A stretch of DNA of 8,011 bases from Kiritimatiellales bacterium (lineage in GTDB: Bacteria; Verrucomicrobiota; Kiritimatiellia; Kiritimatiellales; Pontiellaceae). The stretch spans positions 1 to 8,011 of the forward strand of contig WFRA01000337.1 of the NCBI GenBank assembly GCA_015486775.1, read 5' to 3'. Every line of letters starts with the position of its first letter. Within the stretch, counting starts at the first letter, position 1. A program made the position numbers and the translations under genes. Shown here in pieces: positions 1 through 5,895 of this stretch. The notes beneath the pieces are model-generated. The model searched no databases. It worked only from the letters and a program-made list of their open reading frames with translations, and was not told where the DNA came from.

Positions 1-380
<380 letters not shown>

Positions 381-454
381 TATAAAAATGGGTTGATCCT
401 ATTTCTTTCGAATTTTAAAACTCGATCTACCACCGATAAGCGGCAGATCAGAAT

Positions 455-474
455 GCTTTTAACAGTTTAAAAGC
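455..474 (-). other. Leader hairpin just upstream of 16S
   Basis: Bases 455-462 and 467-474 are perfect inverted repeats (GCTTTTAA / TTAAAAGC) around a 4-base loop. It lies about 75 bases before the 16S 5' end, where rRNA leaders usually form stems used in maturation. A second, wobble-containing stem is possible at 428-447. Whether this stem pairs locally, or its strand pairs with sequence 3' of 16S to make an RNase III site, cannot be told because the 3' side is outside the window. Confidence 0.45.
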
Positions 475-543
475 AATTGGCTTTAACAAACCGCACCACT
501 TCTGTCTCGAAGCAATGCTTTCGTTATATTTTATGAGTCATTC

Positions 544-558
544 AGTTTTCAAAGAACA
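544..558 (-). promoter_or_regulatory. rRNA boxA antitermination site
   Basis: On the minus strand this reads TGTTCTTTGAAAACT, which matches the boxA element found in rRNA leaders of many bacteria (TGTTCTTTGAAAACT in Bacillus-type leaders, TGCTCTTTAACA in E. coli). In the known system the RNA form binds NusB with ribosomal protein S10 and recruits Nus factors, which protect rRNA transcription from Rho termination. It lies about 165 bases before the 16S 5' end and downstream of all three promoters, the expected position. Confidence 0.8.
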
Positions 559-734
559 AAAATGCTTCAACTTTCGGACCGCATTTCACAGCGGCTTTCC
601 CGTTGAAGCGGCGAGCAACCTACCAAACCTGTTGGTCTTGTCAACCCGCTTTTGTAAAAAAGTTTTCACTAAGAACATCCTGACCGAATTTCGCGGCCAC
701 CAAAGTGGCTACTAGTATTCGAACAAGGCGGGCG

Positions 735-762
735 ATAGTAGCGACCCAAATGTTTCGCGCAA
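735..762 (-). promoter_or_regulatory. rRNA promoter P3 (16S-proximal)
   Basis: On the minus strand: -35 TTGCGC (757-762), 16-base spacer, -10 TACTAT (735-740), then a GC-rich discriminator CGCCCGCC leading into TTGTTC. The block from GGTTGCGCGA through TTGTTC is nearly the same as at P2. Upstream sequence at 763-785 has A and T runs that could act as an UP element. A 16-base spacer plus GC-rich discriminator is typical of rRNA promoters under growth-rate and stringent control. That regulation is inferred from architecture only. Confidence 0.65.
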
Positions 763-881
763 CCCCAAAGTTCAACTTTTTTCAATGTATCAAAGATCGG
801 TTTCGCCGTTCCGAAGAGCGGCTCCTTGAGCAGCCTGCGCCGCATGTTTCAGCGACCGGTTTGTTTTGAACAAGGCGGGCT

Positions 882-909
882 ATAGTAGCGACCCAAACGA
901 ATCGCGCAA
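882..909 (-). promoter_or_regulatory. rRNA promoter P2 (middle)
   Basis: On the minus strand: -35 TTGCGC (904-909), 16-base spacer, -10 TACTAT (882-887), discriminator AGCCCGCC, then TTGTTC. It shares the same hexamers, spacer length, GGGTCGC before the -10 and downstream CCCGCCTTGTTC with P3, 147 bases away. An AT-rich stretch at 913-932 sits where an UP element would be. Conservation of exactly the promoter positions, while flanks differ, argues for function rather than simple recent duplication. Confidence 0.65.
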
Positions 910-1119
910 CCCGAAAATCAAATTATTTTCAACCGGCTCCAAAAGGTCGCCGACCGCGCATGTCCGCCCCTACCAAAGCGTGTGTTTCAACGAATGGATT
1001 GATAGGCGAACCGGATCGGAACCCGGCACATCGACTTCCTTATGGATCGGTTTAAAAAGAACATTTCCGTTCGGCGGATCCCCGGAAAAACCGGTGTTCC
1101 GTGTTGAACAGAGCGGCGT

Positions 1120-1172
1120 ATAGTACGCGGATTCCTTTCCCCTGCAACCGTTTTTTTGATGTTTTTTCCGTG
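1120..1172 (-). promoter_or_regulatory. rRNA promoter P1 (distal) with A-tract UP element
   Basis: On the minus strand: -35 TTGCAG (1142-1147), 16-base spacer, -10 TACTAT (1120-1125), discriminator ACGCCGC, then TCTGTTC. Immediately upstream are two phased A-tracts (T runs at 1151-1157 and 1162-1167 on the plus strand), a good candidate UP element for the alpha subunit of RNA polymerase. It matches P2 and P3 in spacing and -10 but differs in most other bases, so it is the most diverged of the three. It probably gives the longest rRNA precursor. Confidence 0.65.
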
Positions 1173-1295
1173 CCACCCGCAACACACTTGGACAAAGGAG
1201 GTTGCGACCAGAATAAAATTCCGGGAAAGCTAAAAATGGCCAATCGGTGGTTCCCCGTAGCAAATTTCAGGGCAATGCCGGTCGAACGCCCAACG

Positions 1296-1326
1296 CAAAA
1301 GGCCGCGCAATGTGCGCGGCCTTTTG
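1296..1326 (-). terminator. Strong hairpin terminator after the hao operon
   Basis: A perfect 14-bp inverted repeat with a 3-base loop: CAAAAGGCCGCGCA (1296-1309), ATG, TGCGCGGCCTTTTG (1313-1326). The GC-rich core is flanked by A's on one side and T's on the other, so it can terminate in either direction. It lies 23 bases beyond the stop codon of the octahaem cytochrome gene and upstream of rRNA promoter P1, so its likely role is to stop hao transcription before the rRNA operon. The U-run on the minus strand is only four bases before a G. Confidence 0.8.
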
Positions 1327-1329
1327 GTT

Positions 1330-1344
1330 TTCCAGGGATTGGAA
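1330..1344. repeat. Palindrome TTCCA-N5-TGGAA, copy 1
   Basis: TTCCAGGGATTGGAA, a perfect copy of a palindrome repeated in this window, lies between the haoA stop codon and the 14-bp terminator. Other perfect copies are at 3479-3493, 7870-7884 and 7973-7987. Confidence 0.6.
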
Positions 1345-1349
1345 CCAGT

Positions 1350-2639
1350 CTACTCCCCGGCACCCTCCATGCGTTCCTTGTAGATCTTCTGCAATTTGTA
1401 GAGATCCTGCATGCACTCGAAGGAGCCATGCCAATGGGCATAGTCGGGGCCGCCCATCAGCGCACCCTGGCGCATGCGGCGCCCCTCGTGGTGCCAGAGG
1501 TGGTAGAAGATTTTCTGGAACTCGTCGTTCCAAGGATTGGGATCGAGCAACCCTTTCTCCTTCAGCTCGGCGAGCATCTTCGCGGCCGGGGCATAGTAGG
1601 AATCGTTGTAGAGATTTACATGCTTGTCGGCCTGGGCAAAGAAACTGTCGGTGTGCAGCGGGGTATGGCAGTTGGCGCAAACCTGCTTCATCAGGGCACG
1701 TCCCTTTTCGGCATCGCCGGTCAGCGGGTTCATGGGATCCTTGGAGTTCCGGGGCTTGGAACTTTTTCCCCAGGCATTCCAGTAGAGGCGCTCGGAAACG
1801 TTGTGGGTGGTGTGCAGCTCCCCCACCCCGCTCATGTGGCAGGTGGCGCAGGTGGGTGCGCGGTAGTCGCCCGGCTCCCAAGCATCGACCGGGGAGTCAT
1901 AGTTCCACTCGTCGCCCTCGGCCTCGAAGATGTGCCCATGCTTGCTGTTGGTATAGATTTCGATATCGGGATGGTCCGGCCCAAGGTGGCAAGATGCGCA
2001 GGCGGCGGGCTTGCGCGCCTCGGCAATGCTGAACCGGTGGCGGGTATGGCAAGCCACGCAGTTGCCGATGGAACCATCGGGATAGATCGTGCCCATACCG
2101 GAATTGGGCCAAGTTTCCGAGGTCGGTCGCTTGTTTTCGTCCAGCTCGATCTTCGAGCCGTGGCACTGCATGCAGCCGGTCTCGTCGGGGCTTCCGCTAA
2201 ACTCGGGGTTGTCCTGCCCTTCGTGGTGGTAGATCAATTTTTGCATACCGTCTTTCGAGTCGATCTGCACCCGGGCGCGCAGGTGCCCGCTCGCCTCGAA
2301 CTCCTGCACCTCTTGACTATGACAGCGGGCGCAGGTTTTCGGGCTAACCAGCGGGGAGACAAAAATATCGGTGCCCTTGACCCCCGGGCAGTTTTGCGCC
2401 GCGGTCGGATCGTCGGCCTGACGGGAGTGGCAATCGATGCAGCTTACGCCCAAGTGGCTGTGGCGGCTATCCTTCCAGTCGTGCACGAGCTGCGGGGTCT
2501 TCTCCGCATGGCATTCCAGACAGCTCTTGGCCTCGTCCGTCAAGGCCTTGTTCATCTTCAGCTGCTTGACATTCGACTGCGCCAAGGCGGATGAAACCAG
2601 CCCGGCCAACACACATCCCATAAACAATTTCATTTTCAT
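1350..2639 (-). CDS. haoA: Octahaem cytochrome c, hydroxylamine oxidoreductase (HAO) family, probably reductive
   Basis: The 429-residue protein starts with a Sec signal peptide (MKMKLF, hydrophobic stretch, SSALAQ near residue 21), so it is periplasmic. Eight CXXCH haem sites begin at residues 40, 67, 103, 156, 194, 214, 264 and 321. The segment CASCHLGPDHPDIEIYTNSKHG (214-235) is typical of HAO; its Asp222-His223 fit the distal acid/histidine pair of the HAO active site. Haem 4 (CMQCHG, 156-161) is at the position of the catalytic haem in HAO. The C-terminal part after haem 8 is about 105 residues, shorter than in the Nitrosomonas enzyme. Reductive family members lack the tyrosine that cross-links the haem; that cannot be decided here without an alignment. 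An upstream in-frame ATG at 2696 is rejected because it lies inside haoC; the chosen ATG has an AAGGAG site and a signal peptide. Likely role: reduction of nitrite or hydroxylamine to ammonium with electrons from the adjacent tetrahaem protein. Confidence 0.9.
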   Translation of the reverse strand: MKMKLFMGCVLAGLVSSALAQSNVKQLKMNKALTDEAKSCLECHAEKTPQLVHDWKDSRHSHLGVSCIDCHSRQADDPTAAQNCPGVKGTDIFVSPLVSPKTCARCHSQEVQEFEASGHLRARVQIDSKDGMQKLIYHHEGQDNPEFSGSPDETGCMQCHGSKIELDENKRPTSETWPNSGMGTIYPDGSIGNCVACHTRHRFSIAEARKPAACASCHLGPDHPDIEIYTNSKHGHIFEAEGDEWNYDSPVDAWEPGDYRAPTCATCHMSGVGELHTTHNVSERLYWNAWGKSSKPRNSKDPMNPLTGDAEKGRALMKQVCANCHTPLHTDSFFAQADKHVNLYNDSYYAPAAKMLAELKEKGLLDPNPWNDEFQKIFYHLWHHEGRRMRQGALMGGPDYAHWHGSFECMQDLYKLQKIYKERMEGAGE

Positions 2640-2643
2640 GCCG

Positions 2644-3189
2644 TTATTTCTCCTTTTTAAGGTGAAGTCCCAAATCCTTGTGTCCCACATTTTCATGGCA
2701 GGCCACGCAGGTCTTGTTCGTATTGCCCATAAAATAGTCGCGATGCGGCAAGAACGCCTTCATATTGCCCATCGTCGCCTCTTCCAGCTCGGCGTGGCAA
2801 CTCAGGCAACCCGAATCGTAGACCCACTCTTCGCGATGCCCCCGCCGCTCCTCCCAATCGATCTTGGTGGGATCCAGCACAATATTGCCCCAGATATCCT
2901 TCATGCCCGAGATGCCCTTGGCCACCACATAGCCGAACACCGACTCGTGCGGCAGATGACAATCCGTACACTCCGCCCGGACGCCATGCGCGTTCTTTCC
3001 GCCATGGACATCCTCTTCGTAGGCCGCCACCATCGGTTCCATCACATGGCACCCCACGCAAAACTCCGCCCCGCTCGTGGCATGGATGCCCTCGGCGGTC
3101 GCCAGCGAAAAGAGAATCCCCAGCGCACCGAACACGATGCACAAGAGAACAACTTTCCAATGCCTTTTTAAAAATCCGAATACAACCAT
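2644..3189 (-). CDS. haoC: Membrane-anchored tetrahaem cytochrome c, NapC/NirT/NrfH family
   Basis: A 181-residue protein with one N-terminal transmembrane helix (about residues 12-31, preceded by basic KRHWK) and a periplasmic domain with four CXXCH haem sites at residues 44, 74, 128 and 161. The first site reads CVGCHVM (44-50), the CXXCHXM form known from NrfH, in which methionine ligates haem 1. The family oxidises menaquinol or ubiquinol at the membrane and passes electrons to a periplasmic reductase. Length is between NrfH (about 150-170) and NapC (about 200). The gene lies 4 bases upstream of the octahaem HAO-type gene, matching the haoC-haoA pair of Campylobacterota, so its partner is almost certainly that protein. 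The symbol is by this context; NrfH-like is the alternative name. No clear Shine-Dalgarno precedes the ATG at 3189 (only AGAAG nearby), and the next in-frame ATG would delete the membrane helix. Confidence 0.88.
   Translation of the reverse strand: MVVFGFLKRHWKVVLLCIVFGALGILFSLATAEGIHATSGAEFCVGCHVMEPMVAAYEEDVHGGKNAHGVRAECTDCHLPHESVFGYVVAKGISGMKDIWGNIVLDPTKIDWEERRGHREEWVYDSGCLSCHAELEEATMGNMKAFLPHRDYFMGNTNKTCVACHENVGHKDLGLHLKKEK
2650..2655 (-). promoter_or_regulatory. Ribosome binding site of haoA, inside the end of haoC
   Basis: The minus strand reads AAGGAG 10 bases before the haoA ATG at 2639. It lies within the last codons of haoC, and the two genes are separated by only 4 bases, so haoA translation is probably coupled to haoC. 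It decides the start at 2639 over the in-frame ATG at 2696. Confidence 0.7.
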
Positions 3190-3201
3190 CGCAATGCTTC
3201 T

Positions 3202-3231
3202 ATTTTAAAAACCCAGCTTCCAGCCATTGGA
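3202..3231 (-). promoter_or_regulatory. Candidate haoCA promoter/operator
   Basis: On the minus strand a good -10 hexamer TAAAAT (3202-3207) lies about 13 bases before the haoC start, with no recognisable -35 at 17 bases. In its place is TCCAATGGCTGGAA (3218-3231), one base short of the palindrome TTCCA-N5-TGGAA that recurs in this window. This could be an activator-dependent promoter with the palindrome as operator. The predicted transcript start would leave an almost leaderless mRNA, which weakens the call. Confidence 0.3.
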
Positions 3232-3478
3232 TAAAATGTTGGAAGCCGCCCCTTGTTCAGTAGATCCAAACGTTATGGAAAACAGCGGCAATGGCAATGC
3301 CATTCCCTCCCCTCCTCTTCTTTATACAAGATCCGAACAATAAAATGTTCCGGCATCGCCCCGGAAAAAGCAGCCAACCGCAAATGGACGCAAACTGGAG
3401 CCAGGGCTCGAATCATGCAAATTCTACCAAAAAAGAGTTGGTTGAAATTCGCGAAATTCGTGATCAAAAAAAATTAAT

Positions 3479-3493
3479 TTCCATCCATTGGAA
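3479..3493. repeat. Palindrome TTCCA-N5-TGGAA, copy 2
   Basis: TTCCATCCATTGGAA in the hao-pnt intergenic region. A one-base variant (TTCCAGCCATTGGAt) with a similar centre lies at 3218-3232, beside the haoC start. Confidence 0.6.
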
Positions 3494-3713
3494 GTGTCTT
3501 CTATCCAAATATTCTCCCGTTTCTGTCACCACAAACCTCCATAAAGAACCTTAACATATGGGCATTTTTGCATGGTTTTTATTTTTAATTGCAGGAGTGG
3601 TGTTGAATCCATACCATCGGAGGGCGTTTCACATAAAGGGGTGTACCCATTTGCCATCGGGGAAACCTGACGCGGCAAAACTGCAACTGAATTTTTGACA
3701 GTAGCGCAGGGAA

Positions 3714-3743
3714 CCGCAAGTGGACGCAGATGAACACGAATTA
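3714..3743 (+). repeat. Degenerate interspersed repeat (ACCGCA..GACGCAGA..CACGAA type)
   Basis: The stretch ACCGCAAGTGGACGCAGATG followed by AACACGAATT at 3714-3743 shares its first 17 bases, apart from one, with 3378-3394 (ACCGCAAATGGACGCAA). An inverted, more diverged relative at about 3966-3992 reads on the minus strand AACCGCAGAACATGCAGACA then CGAAG. The pattern suggests a dispersed low-copy repeat family accumulating in intergenic DNA. Function unknown. Confidence 0.45.
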
Positions 3744-3774
3744 AAAGGGATGGTGATAGCGCAAAAGATTGTGG

Positions 3775-3860
3775 GGCGGACTTTCCAGTCTGCCCAACGC
3801 AGGCAGGCGCGAAGCCATTCTGGAGCCTGCGACAGAGAACCCTGCGCCACGTACCGCAGG
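3775..3860. repeat. Cluster of three short inverted repeats
   Basis: Three hairpin-capable inverted repeats follow one another: GGCGGACT/AGTCTGCC (3775-3782 and 3787-3794, 4-base loop, one G-T pair), CGCAGGC/GCCTGCG (3798-3804 and 3825-3831) and CCTGCG/CGCAGG (3841-3846 and 3855-3860). The last two share the CGCAGG core. None is followed by a T run, so simple terminators are unlikely. They look like parts of a small structured repeat. Confidence 0.45.
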
Positions 3861-4133
3861 CTTGATTGGCCGCGAAGGAGCGCAGAATGCGCACCTACAG
3901 CACGAAATTATTTTGTTCTGCGTAATTGCCGCTTCGCTGCCGTCGCTCCGCGCCAGCCTCACTTCGTGTCTGCATGTTCTGCGGTTACATTCTCTTGTGG
4001 CCATTAAATTTTTCCGCTCCCCTAAAAACCCAGAAGAACCTTAATCCCATTTCGCGTGGATGAAACGTTCTCTTCGTTCCCTCTCTGCGCTGTGCTTCGG
4101 CGGGGTTCCAACTGCATTTTTTTGAATCATGGC

Positions 4134-4161
4134 TTGACGGGCGGGCTGGGGATGGTAGAAA
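4134..4161 (+). promoter_or_regulatory. Candidate promoter of the pnt operon
   Basis: TTGACG (4134-4139) resembles the -35 consensus, followed after 16 bases by TAGAAA (4156-4161), four of six -10 bases. The predicted transcript start near 4168 gives a leader of about 33 bases carrying the pntAA ribosome-binding site AAAGGTGG (4188-4195). Confidence 0.4.
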
Positions 4162-4200
4162 TAGCACTATTGCGGTTCGATTTTAGCAAAGGTGGTTTTT

Positions 4201-5343
4201 ATGTTGGTTGCTGTTCCCAAAGAAATTTTCCCGGACGAAAACCGGGTCGCGCTTATCCCGTCGGCCGTTTCGTCGCTGACGAAGGCGGGGCTGGAGGTGC
4301 TGATGGAAAGCGGTGCCGGGGCGGCCTGCCACCATGCCGATGCCGCCTACGAGGAGGCCGGCGCCAAGCTTGCGCCGGATGCACAGGCGCTCTACCAAGC
4401 CGCGGACATTGTGTTCAAGGTGCGCCCGCCGGAACCGAACGAGGTGGAGCAGATGCGCGAGGGCACTGTGCTCGTCTGCCTGATGGATGCCTTTTTCAAG
4501 CTCGATCTGATGAACCAGCTTGCCGCGAAAAAGATTAGCGGATTTGGGCTGGAATTCGTGCCGCGCATTTCGCGGGCGCAGAGCATGGACGTGCTCAGCT
4601 CGATGGCGGCGATCGCCGGTTATCGCGCAGTGATCGAGGCGGCGGAACGGCTACCGAAATATTTCCCGATGCTCATGACCTCGGCGGGCACCATTGCCCC
4701 GGCCCGGGTGTTTGTGATCGGCGCGGGCGTGGCGGGATTGATGGCCATTGCCACCGCCAAGCGGCTCGGTGCGGTGGTGGAGGCCTACGACACCCGCCCG
4801 GTGGTGAAGGAGCAGGTGGAAAGCGTCGGCGCCAAGTTTGTGGAGTTCGATCTCGAAACCGCCGGGGCGGAGGACAAGGGCGGCTATGCCAAGGCGCAGT
4901 CGGATGAGTTCTACAGAAAGCAGCGCGAGCAGATGAAGGCCAAGGTGGCCTCCGTCGATGTGGTCATCACCACCGCCGCGATTCCCGGCAAGCAGGCGCC
5001 GGTGCTGATTACCGACGACATGCTGCAAGCCATGCAGCCGGGTTCCGTGATTGTCGACCTCGCCGCCGAGCGCGGCGGCAATACCGAGGGTGCCGAGGCG
5101 GGGCAGGTGGTGGAGAAGCACGGCATTTCGATTGTCGGCTACACCGACTATCCCTCGCGTTCGGCCATCCACGCCTCGCAGCTCTTTGCCAAGAACATTA
5201 CCACCTTCCTGCTCAACATGGTCAAGGAAGGCGAATTCGCCATCGACCTCGAAGACGAGATTGTCAAGGGCGCGCTGCTGGTGCATGGCGGCGAGGTGGT
5301 TCATGAAATGATCAAGCCGCTGATGGAACAAAAAGGAGAATAA
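4201..5343 (+). CDS. pntAA: NAD(P) transhydrogenase subunit alpha part 1 (NAD(H)-binding domain I)
   Basis: A 380-residue protein, the soluble NAD(H)-binding domain I of proton-translocating transhydrogenase, which passes hydride between NAD(H) and NADP(H) coupled to proton movement. The N-terminal MLVAVPKEI...ENRVALIP is the alanine dehydrogenase/PNT signature. PRISRAQSMD (121-130) supplies the Arg-Gln-Asp loop of the hydride-transfer site (R122, Q127, D130). VIGAGVAGL (172-180) is the Rossmann dinucleotide loop with acidic D197 after it. VGYTDYPSR (312-320) lies at the mobile loop. Length equals that of split-type enzymes such as Rhodospirillum rubrum (about 384). The ATG at 4201 is chosen because AAAGGTGG lies 5 bases upstream; a GTG at 4192 overlaps that site. 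The gene is the first of the three-gene operon and overlaps the ribosome-binding site for the next gene. Confidence 0.96.
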   Translation: MLVAVPKEIFPDENRVALIPSAVSSLTKAGLEVLMESGAGAACHHADAAYEEAGAKLAPDAQALYQAADIVFKVRPPEPNEVEQMREGTVLVCLMDAFFKLDLMNQLAAKKISGFGLEFVPRISRAQSMDVLSSMAAIAGYRAVIEAAERLPKYFPMLMTSAGTIAPARVFVIGAGVAGLMAIATAKRLGAVVEAYDTRPVVKEQVESVGAKFVEFDLETAGAEDKGGYAKAQSDEFYRKQREQMKAKVASVDVVITTAAIPGKQAPVLITDDMLQAMQPGSVIVDLAAERGGNTEGAEAGQVVEKHGISIVGYTDYPSRSAIHASQLFAKNITTFLLNMVKEGEFAIDLEDEIVKGALLVHGGEVVHEMIKPLMEQKGE

Positions 5344-5345
5344 CC

Positions 5346-5618
5346 GTGGAAGCACTCATTATTTTTGTATTGGCCGTATTTATCGGCTACGAGGTGATCA
5401 CGAAAGTGCCGCCGACCCTGCACACGCCGCTAATGAGCGGATCCAACGCCATCTCCGGCATTGCGGTGGTTGGCGCCATCATCTGCGCCGGCGCCGGGGG
5501 AACCTCGTGGTTCGCCAACTTTTTGGGGTTCGTGGCGGTGGTGCTGGCCATGATCAATATTGTCGGCGGCTTCATGGTCACCGACCGCATGCTGCAAATG
5601 TTCAAACGGAAAAAGTAG
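5346..5618 (+). CDS. pntAB: NAD(P) transhydrogenase subunit alpha part 2 (membrane domain)
   Basis: A 90-residue protein with three hydrophobic helices (about residues 2-13, 34-52 and 56-77), the membrane part of the alpha subunit in split transhydrogenases. The segment SGSNAISGI (31-39) is typical of this small subunit. With PntB it forms the proton channel. It starts with GTG two bases after the pntAA stop; AAGGAG at 5333-5338 within the end of pntAA gives a 7-base spacing, so translation is coupled. It ends in basic MFKRKK. Normal length for the family. Confidence 0.94.
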   Translation: MEALIIFVLAVFIGYEVITKVPPTLHTPLMSGSNAISGIAVVGAIICAGAGGTSWFANFLGFVAVVLAMINIVGGFMVTDRMLQMFKRKK

Positions 5619-5624
5619 ACACAC

Positions 5625-5694
5625 TGCGTATTGCGTACTGCGTATTTCGTACTGCGTATTGCGTACTGTGTATTGCGTATTTCGTACTGCGTAT
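5625..5694 (+). repeat. Tandem array of ten 7-bp units (TGCGTAT/TGCGTAC)
   Basis: Ten contiguous heptamers: TGCGTAT, TGCGTAC, TGCGTAT, TTCGTAC, TGCGTAT, TGCGTAC, TGTGTAT, TGCGTAT, TTCGTAC, TGCGTAT. The seventh base tends to alternate T and C, and TTCGTAC recurs five units apart, which hints at growth by duplication of larger blocks. Because 7 is not a multiple of 3, translation gives a 7-residue period in all frames (for example NTQYAIR on the minus strand), which makes spurious open frames. Confidence 0.9.
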
Positions 5695-5821
5695 TCGAAT
5701 TACGAATTGCCAGACAGGGAAATCGGATGAAGTTTTCGGAGTGGGGATTGAAGATGCCCAAGATGGTTCGGGGGGATGTGCTGGGCTCTGCACGAGAGAG
5801 CCGGGGGCAGGTAATAAAGAG

Positions 5822-5849
5822 GTACGTAATACGCAGTAGGCAGTATGCA
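5822..5849 (-). repeat. Inverted short copy of the heptamer array
   Basis: Four heptamers in the opposite orientation (plus strand GTACGTA, ATACGCA, GTAGGCA, GTATGCA), one exact and three with a single change from the complement of TGCGTAY. With the longer array at 5625-5694 they bracket a core of about 127 bases as imperfect inverted ends. Confidence 0.7.
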
Positions 5850-5895
5850 ATGGCGCACCAACACATGATGGAATTTTAAGCTCAAAGGATAATTT

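Larger units (their letters stand above)
381..1113 (-). other. rRNA operon leader region, no protein gene
   Basis: This stretch of more than 700 bases upstream of 16S (read on the minus strand) has no credible coding sequence. It contains, in order of transcription, promoter P1 just outside its right end, promoters P2 and P3, a boxA antitermination site and hairpins near the 16S start. Short open frames here have no matching ribosome-binding site or recognisable protein. The leader also has a small hairpin at 805-822 with a UUCG-type loop on the minus strand (stem GCCGCTC with one mismatch). Transcripts from P1 would carry a leader of about 730 bases, from P2 about 495 and from P3 about 350, judged from the -10 positions. 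Confidence 0.75.
3190..4186. other. Repeat-rich intergenic region without a convincing gene
   Basis: About 1 kb lies between the divergent hao and pnt operons. No open frame here has both a ribosome-binding site and a protein-like sequence; the short frames overlap each other on both strands. It contains degenerate repeats of the type ACCGCA...GACGCAGA...CACGAA (plus strand 3378-3396 and 3714-3743, inverted at about 3966-3992), an AATTCGYGA-type pair at 3446-3464, several hairpins at 3775-3860, two copies of the TTCCA-N5-TGGAA palindrome, and at its right end the candidate pnt promoter. It may also contain decayed remnants of something longer, but I cannot identify any. Confidence 0.6.
5619..5895 (+). 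other. Insert-like spacer between pntAB and pntB
   Basis: These 277 bases separate two genes that are normally adjacent. They hold a tandem heptamer array (5625-5694), AT-rich TCGAATTACGAATTG (5695-5709), a unique core with a 6-bp hairpin GGCTCT/AGAGCC (5784-5789 and 5797-5802), and a short inverted copy of the heptamers (5822-5849), then the pntB ribosome-binding site AAAGGA (5884-5889). A 50-codon open frame from 5727 to 5879 exists but runs through the inverted repeat and resembles nothing I know. No terminator with a T run is visible, so read-through into pntB is plausible. Confidence 0.65.

Noticed and set aside
381..1113. tRNA or small RNA gene in the rRNA leader
   Set aside because: I looked for cloverleaf arms and the TTCGAATC/GGTTCGA core and found none convincing; the structure is explained by promoters, boxA and hairpins.
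1101..2594. A 497-codon open frame on the plus strand
   Set aside because: It is antisense to haoA, whose eight CXXCH sites and signal peptide prove the minus-strand gene. The plus-strand translation is rich in G, V, A and H without domains, a shadow caused by GC-rich codon positions.
2640..2696. Upstream start for haoA at 2696
   Set aside because: It would add 19 residues overlapping haoC and hide the signal peptide; the ATG at 2639 has AAGGAG and a proper signal sequence.
3253..3554. Short overlapping open frames on both strands in the hao-pnt gap
   Set aside because: None has a good ribosome-binding site, hydrophobic segment or domain, and they run through repeats.
4651..5355. A 234-codon open frame on the minus strand
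   Set aside because: It is antisense to pntAA, which is clearly recognised; the translation is His- and Leu-rich and lacks any motif.
5625..5694. CRISPR-like array
   Set aside because: The units are 7 bp and contiguous with no spacers, so it is a simple tandem repeat.
5727..5879. Small open frame of 50 codons between pntAB and pntB
   Set aside because: It crosses the inverted heptamer repeat, has only a weak AGGG upstream and no recognisable protein; it is probably chance.
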